From NCBI GenBank assembly GCA_904063045.1, contig CAJFCJ010000013.1, positions 1,625,159 through 1,689,158 on the forward strand: a stretch of DNA of 64,000 bases. Reading direction: 5' to 3'. Source of the DNA: Dimorphilus gyrociliatus. Taxonomy: Eukaryota; Annelida; Polychaeta; Dinophilidae. Positions 1-13,615 of the stretch are shown here, piece after piece (position 1 is the first letter of the stretch; every line of letters starts with the position of its first letter). The translations under genes were made by a program, and so were the position numbers. Under the pieces are notes generated by a model. That model did no database searches. It was not told the origin of the DNA and saw only the letters and a list, made by a program, of their open reading frames with translations.

Positions 1-229
1 GTGCATAGGGCTTTGGTGATTTCGTAGATAGTGCAGGCTTAGAATTGCCTGTTGACAAGCAATATGAATCGTAAATATTATTTTATTAAAAAAAGAGTAT
101 ATTCAGATTTATATAGAGAATCATTGGTTTCTATTACAACATTTATAAGGTTGCTGTTTTACTTCCTTTCCTTTAAATGACATGAAATCTTACAATATAT
201 TAGTGTATATTTATATATATAAACATTTA

Positions 230-274
<45 letters not shown>

Positions 275-3200
275 TAAAATAAAGCTACTTTTCTGCTTCT
301 AATATATACAGTATATACCAGAGACAAAGTGAAAATAGCTATTTTCCATCTAAAAATACGCTTTTAAAACAGTTTGAATAGCTTAAATTAAAAGCTAATA
401 AGGAGAGATCTAAAAAAATAATTTATCAAATAATCCCGTTCTTCATTTGAACAATTGGTGAAACGTTAAGGGAAAAAACAAAAAAAGAAAAACAGAACGT
501 TTTTTTTTATTTAATCAATAAATTTACTTTCTTTTCCTTTTCTTTTTTATAATACAAATATCTAACATATAAAACATGCATAAATTGATTGGTTGGAATG
601 AGTTGAATAACTAAAAACTACGTCAGTGTTTATAATAATATATCGACACCTGTACCTCTAGCAGTTTCAAAAGTTTCGTTAACTTTCGCGAGAAAATCCA
701 TATTCTTATCCTTTAACCCTTTAAAAATTATTTCGTTTTTGCTAAATATAAATATAAAAAGAGAAAAACACAGACACATACAGGACATATATATAATAGA
801 ATATATATATATATATATATATATGTACAAGCTGTATATAAATAAATGTACCATATATACATCTATATCTATATATTTTCAATAGAAAGTTTAAAAAAAC
901 CCTCATGCAAAGAGAAATGTAAATATATATATTTGAAAGCAGTATTTACTTACCAAAAATTTCTGATAATTTGGAAGAAGCACTTTCGGTAACATCGTCC
1001 AATTGATTGCTTATAGTTGAGAAAACCGAACTTTGAGATTCGGTTCTTGCTTTTGTTGATGGTGATGACAACGTTGCTTGTTTTTCTTGTATATTTTCTC
1101 CTTTTTGACTTTTTTGACTATCCGAACGACTTAAACTCTGAATAAGTAGTTTTTGTTATTGATTTTCGTTTAAAAATACGTACACAAACAAGTATTTAAA
1201 AAAACTTGTTATTGAGTAAAAAAACAACTTATAAAATGAGAAGAGGGAGAGAGGAAAAAAAAACAACTGACGAATGAGTATTTTGTAAAAAGAAGAAAAA
1301 TACGTGATTACAATCATTAAACGGATCTGTATTTCGATACAGATAATGGGCAACGACAAGTTTATTTCCTAAAAGACGAAGAACAATTCAATGTCGGTCC
1401 GTCCGGCTGACAAAATGGGGGCGGGGGAGAGGAACTATTGAGGAAAGAATAAATAGTTGGAAAGTGCGTGACGAAACTATAATTAACTATAAAAAATTAC
1501 GGTACATTCTCAGCAAAAAAAGGAAAATATCTGAGTACAACATGTAGTCTTATCACGAACCCTGCTTTTTAAATTCGGCGGTGGAGGACGTTGCGGTCGC
1601 CCTGGAGAACCTGAAGTCGGAGTTTGGGGCGTTGGCGATTCCGGTTTTCCGGAAGACTTCAACTGTTGCATTCCCCTAGCCGCCAAATTCCCCGAATCAT
1701 AACGGAAATATTCTCCTTCGCACTGCCGCGCACATTTGTTTTATTGATTTTTTTTTGTCGTTATAGTTTTTTTTAAGCCGTAATAGTCGTTTTTTTCATG
1801 GTATTTTTTTTGTTATTTCAAATAAAACGACCAAAACGGTAAATACAAAAAATACAAAACAGAAACATTCTGTTGCATTTACCTTTTGTGAAGATGTTTT
1901 TGTCTTTTCATCAGGATGTGGTGGCACATCCGCCAATGGAAATTGCGGTCGGACATTTGTCGAATAAGTAGGGCTACTGGAACCATCTGTCGAATCTGAA
2001 TCTTCGTCAGGTCCACTCGTAGGAGCTTCTGGAACGTGTAATTTTGACGGCGGACTAAATACTCTAGATTCATCTACAGTTAGAACTTGGCTTTCGTGAT
2101 AGATTTCTGAATTGAAAAAAAAAATTAATTTAGACATTAAAAAAACTAATAGTAATCTTTATTCTTCTATGAGGAAATGAAATGATATTATTTGTACAGT
2201 ATTTTACATTTCATAGTGTGGAGAAGAGAAGGTTTTTTGTTAATTATTTGCTCGGGAATAAGATTACATAATATTTACCTGGAGTTTCGCCATTTATTTC
2301 ACTATTTTGTATGTCTATAACAAAATCGGATAAAGATGAATAACTAGAACTTGTTGATGCAGCACCCTCTTCGCTATCACTTCCACTTTCGTCTAGAAAA
2401 TTGATGATTGAGAATGTTTAATTAAGATAATATCACGTAAAAATTGTTAACCTGTAGGAACATCATCAGAAGTTGCCTGTTCTCTCAACGATCTAACAGC
2501 GGCACCCAGCGTTGACGTTTCCTCATCGAAAAGGGGAAAGGCGATGAGTTGAAGTTGTTGACTATACCACTTAGGTTTATCACCAATCTGCTTAGGATCA
2601 ACTGTCCAAGTTTGCACCCTTGCAAATGCATCATTCGATGGCCTGAGTAGCCATTCAGCGAAATATTCTACAGCCTGAGTCCGAGCTAGCTTACTAGTAA
2701 ACTGACTCTGTATCGGCCGCGATTTACAAAAGCTAGCCATTTGGAAAGCAACAACGGGTCTTGGATACAATCTTAACGTTCTAGTATGTTCCGATAGATT
2801 CCCAAGTATGTTTTGCGAATTGAAAAATCGTACCTGTTTTAATTATTTTATAGATGAGGTAAGAAAAACTCACTTAAATATATATTTTTTAACAACTAAA
2901 GAAACCTTACCATAGCAACTCTTGTAGCTACATCGACTGAATCTATGTCATTTCCGTAAATTAACGGATTAAAACCCGTCGACGTAGTGGTCATACTTTC
3001 TCTTCGAGCCTGCCACAAATCAGGATTTTGTGCCAAAGCATCCAAATTCTTTATGGGTTGTGGATTCATGCTCATACTCGCCAAGGCCTAATAAAAAGAA
3101 AATGTTAACATTTTCTGTCATACTGCATCATATTTATAGAATAGTTAAATAAATACAGCAAATCATCTATGTGGAATTATTGAATTTTTTTAATTATAAA

Positions 3201-5982
3201 AAAGTATATAATCCTCTCTTTTTTTTTCCTCCTCAAACTCCTGCATTTACTCTCTTCAATACTCTAATTAAAAGATTTTTCTTTAAAGAAAATAAAAGTA
3301 AGAAGGTAGAAAGGAATAAAGAAGGAAGAAAAATAAGGCAAGGTATATACTTTATATGTTCATAATGTATATGTAAGAGAAGAATAAATTCTTTTAAAAA
3401 AACAAGAAAAACATATACGTCTTTGCCAAGGTTAATTAATAAAATAGCTTGAAAGAAAACGCTTACACCTTAACAGAAAATAAAACAAGCAATACGTTAC
3501 ATTGGCTTTGATAAATAAAAAAGATTAATATCATTGTTCTTTCTCTCTCTTTTTTTAATATAAAAGCTTAAAGCAAGCGATGCTCGTTATAGAATCTTTT
3601 ATACTGTCTCTGGTTAACTTACATTTTTGTTGTAATCGCTTTTAGTCTGTAACTAACGAATAACTTCGGACGTTAATATTGTATATAAGAACACCAACAG
3701 TTATTCATTGCATTTAAATGATTAATAACCTGTTAAATTTTGTGTATTCTTTTTTAAAAAAAAAAAAAAACATGTTTTTTGCTATTTTTATACTTCTTAC
3801 TCTTTACATTTCTGCTTTTTCTTCTCTAATGTTCTCATTTTATCCTTTTTAATTACATTAAATTAAGCGGTGACTTTTAAAATGTTCAAGTTACATATAT
3901 TATAGAATCGTTTTAAAAACATATTATCTCTTAATATATAAATATGTATTTTTAACATCTCTATTCTCACTTCTTCTATTCTACATATCTTAATAGAATG
4001 GCGAATTTTTTTTATTATTCTTACGGCATAAATATTTCATATGCCTAATAGGCTGAATTTGATGCAAGAGTAAATTAGATTAAGCCAAAAAAAAAAATAA
4101 AATAAAGAACTTATAATGCATTTCTCGCACAGCAAAACTAAAAATAATCAACGATTTATGCTTTTTCCTCAAGGAATTCTAACTTACGCTGATATATTCT
4201 GGATTCCATAAAATTTCGGGCTAAATAATAACAACTACGTGCTAAAATTCTACAATAAACTTATGGTAAATACCTGTTTCAGATGGTTCTTTAAAGTAGA
4301 GGCTTCCGGCTCTGGAATTGTAGGTAAATCTTCGGCATTCTTTGGTTTCGTAATCTGAACGAGAAGATTATAGAAATATTATTAAGAAATATAATATACT
4401 TAATGTGAAAATTATTGTGTGTATCAACCGAGTTGGAATCAAGATCTATTAACCAAACATCATCGGGTAGACGGAAATTCTTTTTGTATTTCAGAAAAGT
4501 TGCCGGTATACCAATTATAAAAGGTGTAGGTGCTAGTAGTAGCTAGAAATAAATACAAGTTTGTTACAATATATAATTAGAATAACATATCTAGGTAGTA
4601 TATCTTATTATAGAGACAAATAAGAAACTATTGTAGGAAATTGTCAAAGATATTTTTACCTGTTCGGCCGAACTCATACACGTTGGTAGGAGTGGTATCT
4701 TAGGAAACATGTATTCCAATGGGTACAGCATGGATACGAAAGCCATTACACTCATTGTTAAAGCGTTATAGTCCCGAGATTGTAATATAACCTTTAAAAG
4801 AAAGTAATTATATTAGCATGCTATAAACGTGATAAGAAAGTAAACTCAGAAAAGTGAGACTAACCTTATGTTCTAGCATAATGCACGTTAATACTTTCAA
4901 ACATGTATCGACCCCGAGTAATTCTAGAGGTAGATGAAGGGGGAAATCAACCAATGAAAAACGATTTCGTTCGGGTAAAGCAAAAAGAAACGGTGAATAA
5001 ATATCGGATGGAAGCACTTCAACCTGTAAACAAATTAAAAATTTATTAGTTATACATATCATATTCGTAAAATTGAGTGAAAATTACCTCAACGCGAGTC
5101 TTTCCGGGTACCGGAACAGGAGCGCTGAGTAGCCTAAATATCCATTTTTCTATCTCTTGCACCTCTCTCATTACTAAACTGGGCATATTTTCTGTAGATT
5201 GACCAGTTAAAACACTCCAAACAGTATCCCTGAAGGTAGATTGTTTTTTTTTTAATAAAAATATGACAGGCATATATATATATATATACAGTATATAATA
5301 AAATTGGATGTTAATCAGATTAGCTATATTATCCAGGGAGTAGTTAAGGAGAATGTACAAACCTGTAGATGCATTTCGAACCTCCGGCTCTTTTAGGCCC
5401 TGATCTTTCGTTGCAAGCTTTAACAGTTTCCCTGAAGACGTTTAAACATTGCCTAAAAGTCTTAAAGAATGGATGATGACTTATAATGCAAAGAGATGTT
5501 AAAGTATTATTTCGAATTTTGGATGCTGTCTTTTTACGTCTCTGCGTGTGTGGCGATTTAGGAGAACGAGGTCTTTCCTCCTCCTGGGACGGAAGACTCA
5601 ACGATGAACTGCAATCCGACAACGAAGGAGCATGTCGATCAAATTTGTAGTGATCAGATACAGGAGCACGGCGTTCATATGGTCTATAAAAGTTCAAACA
5701 CATTCCATAACGTTCAACGCCGGAATCTTTTTCCGTTAGCGTAAATACGAATGAGGTGGATGATTGAAGAGCAGTTTTCTTTGCACTAACACTTATACAA
5801 CCCTCTGGTTGGCAAAAGAAAACAACATCCGGAGGAAGAGAAAAGTCTTTGTGATCTTCTACGGGATATCTTCGAAGTAGTTCAGGAGTCTGGGCAACAT
5901 TATTATTACGGGATGGATGCCGAGAACCCACAATAACGACATAATCCAGAAGACGAGGACAGAGATTCTTTTTTTCCGTCAT
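1..5982 (-). CDS. MADD: MADD/Rab3-GEF (DENN domain protein), 5' part; gene continues beyond window
   Basis: DENN-domain guanine-nucleotide exchange factor for Rab3/Rab27, known from synaptic vesicle traffic and TNF-receptor death-domain signalling. Fourteen phase-compatible exons were read on the minus strand: 5982-5363, 5229-5088, 5023-4865, 4791-4660, 4542-4429, 4354-4274, 3087-2911, 2833-2452, 2392-2279, 2106-1883, 1722-1561, 1137-954, 718-656 and 48-<1. The start [19 protein letters not shown] is the classic MADD N-terminus. uDENN follows ([14 protein letters not shown]), then cDENN ([32 protein letters not shown]) and dDENN ([35 protein letters not shown]). After that comes a Ser/Pro-rich linker. 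Exons from 2106 downward lie in this poorly conserved linker, so their limits are less certain. The C-terminal region is outside the window. Identity is very secure because the order and wording of motifs match MADD rather than other DENN proteins. Confidence 0.95.
232..273. repeat. (TA)n microsatellite
   Basis: About 21 TA units in a MADD intron, the longest pure TA tract in the window. Confidence 0.9.
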
Positions 5983-6897
5983 TATTGCATCGAAGCTTTT
6001 GGCACTGTCCTTTTTTATTATTTAAATATTCTTTCTTTACTTTGAGCAAAATTTTATTCCATGTATTGCTTTTGCTGTTTCATCTCTGTTGTAAACATAT
6101 TTCTCATGATTAATCATCAAATATACCTAATTAGTTTCAAAGCTATCTTGCCCTCAAATAAAATTTATTAATCTTTATATTTTTCTAAAATTACTTAGCA
6201 ATGACTTTCTAATAGATTAAAGAGCTTTTGAAATTTTCAACCAGTTCTTATAATTATAAACTTTGCATTTCTCTAGATTAATTTCGTTTTAAGAACACGA
6301 GTAGCAGCTGATGAGATGAGTAAATAGACCTATGGCATACCGATAGACGATTTTCGGCCAAAATCGAAGTTGTCCAAAAATAAAATAACGACAAAAATGA
6401 AAACTTACATAAGAAGTAACTTTTGTGACGCCTTCCACATCACATCACTTCCATTTAACGTATAATAACGCATAAATTAGATGATAATTAGTTCTCTACG
6501 TCAACTTCATTGATTCAATCCCAGTGTGCCTCAGTTTTTACGAGTTGTAGTAATTTTCGTTTATTCTTTAATTTTTATTATCTTTTAAAATATTTAATAA
6601 ATAATAACTTACTAAATAGTGAAGTTTAAACGAATTTTTAATAAAATTAATCTTATCACTAGATGGCGTTACCTTCCCAAACAAGATGGCGATTTGATAA
6701 CAAAAAACAGTTTGTCCCGTCACATTGTATTCCAATCTGCTCATCGGTTCGCATTACTTCTGACTGAAGTTTTCGAAGAGCAAAGGCCAACTATTTATTG
6801 TGCAAGGACTGCTCCACAGCGATCTTTACAAATTTAATCGGCTTTTTACTATTTCTTACTTTGGTTGGACCGCATTTAAATTTTTTTAACGAACAAA
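5983..6897. promoter_or_regulatory. Divergent promoter region between MADD and tetraspanin
   Basis: The two genes are transcribed away from each other, so this 0.9 kb should hold both 5' UTRs and promoters. It contains two copies of a core AGATGGCG, one as CTAGATGGCG (6659-6668) and one as AAGATGGCG (6683-6691). The same core recurs near several other genes here and resembles the CTCF core or a YY1-like site. Short ORFs at 6619 and 6798 overlap the tetraspanin start in other frames and have no family resemblance. Confidence 0.4.
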
Positions 6898-9288
6898 ATG
6901 TGTTCCCGAGATGCTCGCGACAAGATAAGCAGATATTACTTGGTTTTCCTAAATGTTCTATTCTTGGTAAGTTTTTCCTTCATCTAATTTAAAATTTAAA
7001 TGGAAAAGAAAATGAAAGAAATGAGGCTATGGAATTTCAACACTCTGACAAGTGCAGAAGTTACCCATTTTTTATATCACTGCTGTATTTTTTTTTTATA
7101 GTTTTCGTCGATGTAATATATTCATCTATTTTATATATATATATATATCTACATTTCAGCTTATCGGTTGTGCCCTTGGAACATTCGGCATCTGGCTAAG
7201 AATTGATAACGACATGTTAAACTCATTAAAAATTCTCAAAGTATCTCTTAGGGTAAGTTTTTACAATACAATACTTAGTTTATAGTCACCACGCAAGTAT
7301 TCAGAAAACCGCCAACTGCGATTTAGTCTTTTTTACTAGACCGGATCCTGGTAAAAAAAAAGAGAGCATTTTGTTCTCTTAAAAAAGTTGTATAAGAGGA
7401 AGGATGAAATAGAACATTTTTGATGATAATTATCTCTAACAGAGTGTATTATAAATCACCTAGAAAATAACCGCTTTTATTTGAGATATTTAACTTTATT
7501 TTAAGAGAATTATAAGAATATTTTTTACAGGTTAAAGCATTCACTTATAATTTATAAATATACAGTATATATATATATATATAGGCATAAAAGAGATATG
7601 AAAAATGAGTGAAATATCCCTGTTAATATTAATCAGAGTTCAATATAAAAATTTTCTATCTGGTTATAATAAGGATATTCATAACCTTGGGAGGTTAATT
7701 AATATTTAAATCCTTTACAAATAGAGAATATTCTTAATCAGAATAATGATTATTAATTATTGTCCTCGATAATATTGACTTAAATTTAGGGATTATGATG
7801 ATGAAAATAGTATATATTATTGTTTATATTTTTTCCAGGCCGATAATCTCCACCTTGCTTGCTATATAATGATTGCCGTTGCGGCTTGTATCATTTTTAT
7901 CTCCTTTTTCGGCTGTTGCGGAGCCTGTTTCGAAAAGCCTGGATGTCTACTATTTGTAAGTTGATCATTTGAAATAAGTTTTTTTATGCGATTTTCTATG
8001 ATTTTTATCAAACAGTATGCCGTGTTATGTTTGCTTATACTCCTATCGCAAGTTACCATCGCTGCTCTGGCATTTGTTTATAAGGATAAGGTATATTATT
8101 ACATATAGTATCGGTCTAGCAGTAATTTGCGATGCACTAATGTATTTTTGCTCAGGTTTTCAACTTTCTGAAGAAGAGAATGTCGTACGACGTGAAGCAT
8201 AAATATCAAAGAAAGTTTTTCGATCCTACAGCCGAGGTCGATGCATTTAGTTTGTATTGGGATATTGTACAAGTTAACGTAAGAATTAACTTTGTTTATT
8301 AATTGCTAGCAGTTGGTTAGACAACTTAATTAAAAATTTATTAATAACTGCTATAGCCGTGATATTAGATCATCATTATTTTTAATTAAGGAAAATCTTG
8401 ATTTGCTACTAAGTTTCGTTTAGTTGATACTCGCATTAAATAGGTTTAGATCTTTTGAGATGTATGAAAAAAAAGATTAAAACATATTCTTAACAGATGA
8501 GATGTTGCGGCGGTGGCGAGCCGAAAGATTATGAAAACAGTTTGTGGTATAATATAACCAAAGAACATACAGATACTCATGGGACAACGGTAGAGCTTTT
8601 TATTTTTTCTATTTATTTGAACATTTATTCTTGAACAATAACAAAACAAAAAGTTGATTACAAATAAATAATCTTTTTTAATAGGAGCCTGAATTGACTA
8701 GATACTTCGTACCTGACACTTGCTGCGTGCTACATAACAAAAATGTTGAAAAGCCTGATCCTGTAGATAGGGTAAAATGCCAAAAAGATGCCGACGAATA
8801 TATAAGAAAACTACACAACGGAGTTACTGACTATCTTCACGTTTATGTAAGTTTATTATTTCTTTTTTAATTATTCCTGCATTGAGATAAAAATAAAAAG
8901 TGGGTGGGGGCAGGAGGAAATCGTATGGTATTTTATAAGGCCATTTAATTAAGGATTATTAAAATAAGATTAGTGATTGCGGGATACCAATTTTATTTCA
9001 AATAATATTTACTAGTACTTTTATCTGTTGCTCTGATTATCTGCATGGTATTTTATTTATTATGTTATTTGATATATAATCTTTCTTCATTTTTCTGAAC
9101 AGAACTGCCACAGACGTTTAAAGGATTGGTTTGAGAAGAACGGCGTTTATATACTAGTAGTTGTCTGTTGCGTATGCGCTTTTCAATTCTTTGGATTCAT
9201 TGCTGCTTGTTGCTTGATTTCATCTATAAAAAGGGAAAATCGAATGTATCTATATAATAGCGTTTATCAAGGCGATAAGCCAATCTAA
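6898..9288 (+). CDS. Tetraspanin (CCG-type, six-cysteine large loop)
   Basis: Four-pass membrane scaffold that organises partners in tetraspanin-enriched microdomains. Eight exons with canonical GT-AG sites join in frame to 305 codons: 6898-6966, 7160-7252, 7839-7955, 8016-8090, 8156-8278, 8497-8589, 8685-8846, 9103-9288. Hydrophobic segments fall near residues 12-35, 60-82, 95-115 and 253-280. The large extracellular loop carries the tetraspanin signature Cys162-Cys163-Gly, a PDTCC version of the PxSC motif (Cys203, Cys204), Cys222 and Cys246, which makes six cysteines and three expected disulphides. The juxtamembrane CC at residues 80-81 is a usual palmitoylation site. The C-terminal tail is short and ends DKPI. 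I cannot assign the subfamily (CD151-, TSPAN- or insect-type) by eye. The start was chosen as the only ATG that feeds the first transmembrane helix before a good donor. Confidence 0.9.
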
Positions 9289-12200
9289 AGTTGTCGTAGT
9301 ATCGTTTGTGAGAATTATTATGTAACCCAACGTATTATTTTTTTACTTAGACTAAGCTGTATGTTTAAAGTTAGATATTTTTTTATTTATATTATGTACG
9401 TAACTTTTTGAGCGAAGTGTAATTTTCATGTTCGTAACGAATATTTATAGTAACCAACATTCCGGTTGTGTTTGACTATTAATATCTACATAAATACATT
9501 TCGGCCTTATGCTAGCCAGTGTTTAATATGCTTGTACATGACACAAACAAACCGTAGTATTCGGGAGTGTAGTTGAAAAGTTTTGTCTTTATTTAACACC
9601 TTTATGAGGAATAACCACTAAACGATAATATACTTGGATTTTAATTATATATTGTATGTCTATATATACAACTCTTTTGGTGGATACTTCTACTTGCCAG
9701 TGAACAACTGTACGTTATTCGAATCTAGAAAACATTAAAGGGCTTCTGTAATCTTACTTTTTTTTTTTTTTTTAGTTTTTTTTTAAGCCTATATATACTT
9801 GATAAAAAAAGAAAAAGAAGAAATAAAATTTCAAAGAAATTTTACCGTCCCATTTTTGTCCAATGATAAAAAAAATTAAGGTTGATAGCTAATAGAAAAA
9901 TAATTTTAATCCAGTCATGTATCTATCGATTATTAAATCTCCTTTATGGATTTTTTTCCTTTTTAGAACTATAAATTAAAATCAATTACTTAACCGCAAA
10001 AAACAAAAAAAAAGATTATTAAATTTAGACATTACTATCGTAAACAATGCTAAAAATATGTAAATGACCCTTTTTTTGAATCTATATTATAAACTTGTTA
10101 GAATAAAGAATCCAGATTTTTTTTTTTTTGATAAAATTATTCACTTTTTTTCAAGTCATTAAAGTTATAAATATATCCTTTTTCTTTTCGCTACTAAATA
10201 TAACTAAGACAATAAATCTTTCTTAGTTTAATGGATAGCAGATGTCTAGGCTTAGCTACTAGAAATAAAAAAGGGGGCGGGGAGGGAGAGAGGGGGTTTT
10301 GAGGACGTACGTTTATAAAGATTAACCAAGAAGCCAACAGATGGCATAAGTAGCAATATTTGATGAGATTTTCACTACGTACCTTATTTAAACTTATACA
10401 GTACATGCAATATTTGAAAATATGGAATATTTTTTATATTATTCAAAAAAATGAGAGATAAAAGTATCCTAATAGAAACCTTGCTTTCATTTCTACAAGA
10501 TATTCTTTTATAGTTCTATTCAATTCAAATATGTATAAATATAAAGAACGAATAAAAAAGAAGAAAACGTTAAATAATCACAGTTTTATGCCTTTAAAAC
10601 TATTTTTTATAACTATATAATTATCTACAATACCTATCTGAACCTATCGTACATTCTAGCACCCTATAGTATATATTATATATTAATTTTTGTTGATTTC
10701 GATAATCGATCTATTGGAATTGACTCATAATTTATTTTTGGCTATAGCACTAAAAGAATATGTAAGAAGGTTGTCATGAACTACTACCCTGGGAATTGTT
10801 AGCCCACGCAAGATATGGTAGCCTTGCCAAATGAAGAGAAAAACAGAAAACAGCATTAAGTTCTTAAAAAAGAACATTTTTTCTCGTTAATCCCTTTTAA
10901 TGACGTAATTAATCCCAGGAGAAGTTTTGAAATTGTTATAAGGAAGTCATGTCATATGGCGAGATGGTAAGACTAGACAGTTGTATAGTTTAGAGAGAGA
11001 GAGAGAGGTACTATTAATATTTTAAGGAGGATGGTTAAGAGAGTGATTAAGCGGAAGAGGAAAAAGGATAGACTATTTTCTTTTATAGGTTAAACTAGAA
11101 TAGGAAATTTTTTGAATAAACAACGACAAATGCTTGACAATTAATCCTTCTTACTTAGTTCATCTAAAACGGATCAACTTCACTAAATTTGTTTTAAAAG
11201 AGCTACAGGCTTTTCCTTTAATTCCAACGTAATAAAATCCGATTACTCCTATAATCATGATAGTAAATTTTAGTTTATCTTCTTCGCTAATATTTTACAA
11301 GTTTATTAATTACAAAAGAATATTTTATGTCAACCTCATCATTCTTTAAAATTCCACCCTTCCCTCTTACATCCTTTCCTAAGCCGTTCCTTAATGAGTC
11401 TCTATTTAAATGACACGAGTAAAGGCTGATTTCAGTTTTCAACTATTTTATACAGTATACACAAGGAACCAAGAGTGAAAATAGATACATTTATCATTTA
11501 TTCATAGATCTTTGCTTATTCATCAATTATAAAAAAAAACGCTAGATGGAAATCAAGTATCAAGATTTTCTTATTATTTCTATATTTATATTTAAAGAAG
11601 AGATTTCCTATAAAGTAATCCTTGTCTATTTTTAAGTGATGAAAGCTGATATGAAGCTGATACCAAATCAAATATTTTGATTTTTGCCTTTCGCGTGATT
11701 CTTTATAATTCGATTTTGTTGTTTATCAATAGCGTCTGTTTAAAGACAAGGCCATAAATTGCATTTGTCAATTATCAATCAAATTTGTTCAGTGGTTTAC
11801 TGCCATTAGTGCATAGGTCTTTTGTTAAAATCAAATAATTGATGATTACCTCTTTTACTTAATGCCTTCTGTGATTGATTTAGACATATTATAAAACAGT
11901 CAAAACTACTCAATATCATATATCTAACTCTATCTGTTATTTTATTGCGTAAAGTTAGCAAATAAATATAAAAATATGGTTAAAACCAGTTACCGACCTC
12001 ACATACAGAATAGGCTTAGAGAAAATCGGTCAACCGATCCTTTATTATTTACATTCAAATACTGCACAGATCGTATAGAACGTTAACAGTGTATAGTAAA
12101 TGGAACAAAAAGCTAGATATATTAATAGTGCAACTAATGAAGAATAAATCTCCACTTGAATAAGCTTAATACGAATTTTTTAATAACTGGATACTGTAAA

Positions 12201-12850
12201 TATAAATTCTTTTAAGCGTTAACCTCATTTATTTCACTATTTTCGTGGGTGAAATGGCATCTCTATTTTTTTTCCTGTTTACTGAAAAAGCGAAAATTCT
12301 AAAAATAGACAACATCCAAACTCCACTAATAGGCGTTCAATGAACTTTAAATACATACATTTCATTACTAGCCTTGAAAGCTACCATATTCTTCTAAATG
12401 TATTATTTTTGTTCTATATTTCGAACATTTAAAATGGACTAAAAAATAACTAGAACATAAACACTTTCCTTCTATATTGAATGTTTTACTCAAGAAGAAA
12501 TTTATTTTTAAAGAATATTCTCTTTTATTTATACACAGAATACTGTATAAAATATACTGTATATTGATACTAAATCTATTCAATAATATGATTGTATATA
12601 ATACATATAATAATATAAATAATCTTTGATTTTCCTGAAGAAAGCACAATTTGTACCGTGTAAAACTTGTAAAACGAATAAAAACTGACATTTATAATAA
12701 GCAGTGACAAGCTGTCTAAGCTGGTATAACAGATATAGAAAAAAATTCTTATTTCTTAATCTTTTTCTTCTTTTGTTCTCTTCTTTGAAACACAGTGTTT
12801 CATAGTCAATTTTTGAAGGAGCTTGAAGAAGAAAGTGTCGAGAAAGAAGC

Positions 12851-12881
<31 letters not shown>

Positions 12882-12981
12882 AGGGGGAGAATATATATAC
12901 AGTATATATATATATATATATTTGATCAAATAAAGTTTAGGAGAATGAAGAGTGAATGATTAGAGTTGAGTATAAATTTTA
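9289..12981. other. Intergenic stretch, no gene recognised
   Basis: AT-rich, with poly-T and poly-A runs and stops in all frames. It must include the tetraspanin 3' UTR at the left and the YPEL 3' UTR at the right, since the two genes converge. Near the right end lie (GA)n at 12854-12880 followed by (TA)n interrupted by ACAG (12891-12921). I found no exon-like segment with plausible splice sites and a recognisable protein. Confidence 0.6.
12854..12921. repeat. (GA)n followed by (TA)n microsatellite with TATACAGTATA unit
   Basis: About 27 bases of pure GA, a short G-rich spacer, then ATATATATACAGTATATATA. It lies directly 3' of the YPEL stop, probably in its 3' UTR. The ACAGT interruption inside (TA)n recurs at many loci in this window. 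Confidence 0.85.
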
Positions 12982-13577
12982 TCATTCCTCCCATCCATTA
13001 TCTTTTATCATATGAGCAAGTTCAATAATAAACTTTCCTTCTTTGTACTTTTGGCTCGATTCGAAAGCATGTTCCTGTTCATATCGATAAATTATTTTAA
13101 AAAAATACTTGGTAACACAAGTATTATTTTACATGTCCTACTTAACATACTGTTATCATTTTAATACTATTGCGCAATAACTATACTCTACACAAATTTC
13201 GTATATTGAATAAGTAAAGTCATAAATATTATCATGAATCATTTGCTTACTTTACCAAGTACAAAGTAATACCTTATTTCAATTATCGTGGCGATCGAAG
13301 GTGATCAATTTTAGCTTGTTGTTTATGTTTAGGAATATTAATTAAATTACGCTCCTTTATCAATGATTCACTTATGATTCCCTAGAAAATATGCAAATAC
13401 GTCGATAAAAAGGTATGTAGGCTTAACAACAAAGGTAGGTAAAAAAATAGGGAAGTCTATAGAAATGGGCTTGCCTAATATAGTAGAGGAAAACGGTTAT
13501 TCAAAAACGTTTTGTAAAACACCTTTATATAACGATTAAAATAGAAATGAGAAATAAAGAGAAATGAGAGACAGGAT

Positions 13578-13615
<38 letters not shown>

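Noticed and set aside
630-854. Full 74-codon ORF on the minus strand
   Set aside because: Most of it is TA-repeat intron. Only 718-656 is used, as an exon of MADD.
6619-6992. Plus-strand ORFs upstream of the tetraspanin
   Set aside because: They overlap the tetraspanin first exon in other frames. No similarity or signal.
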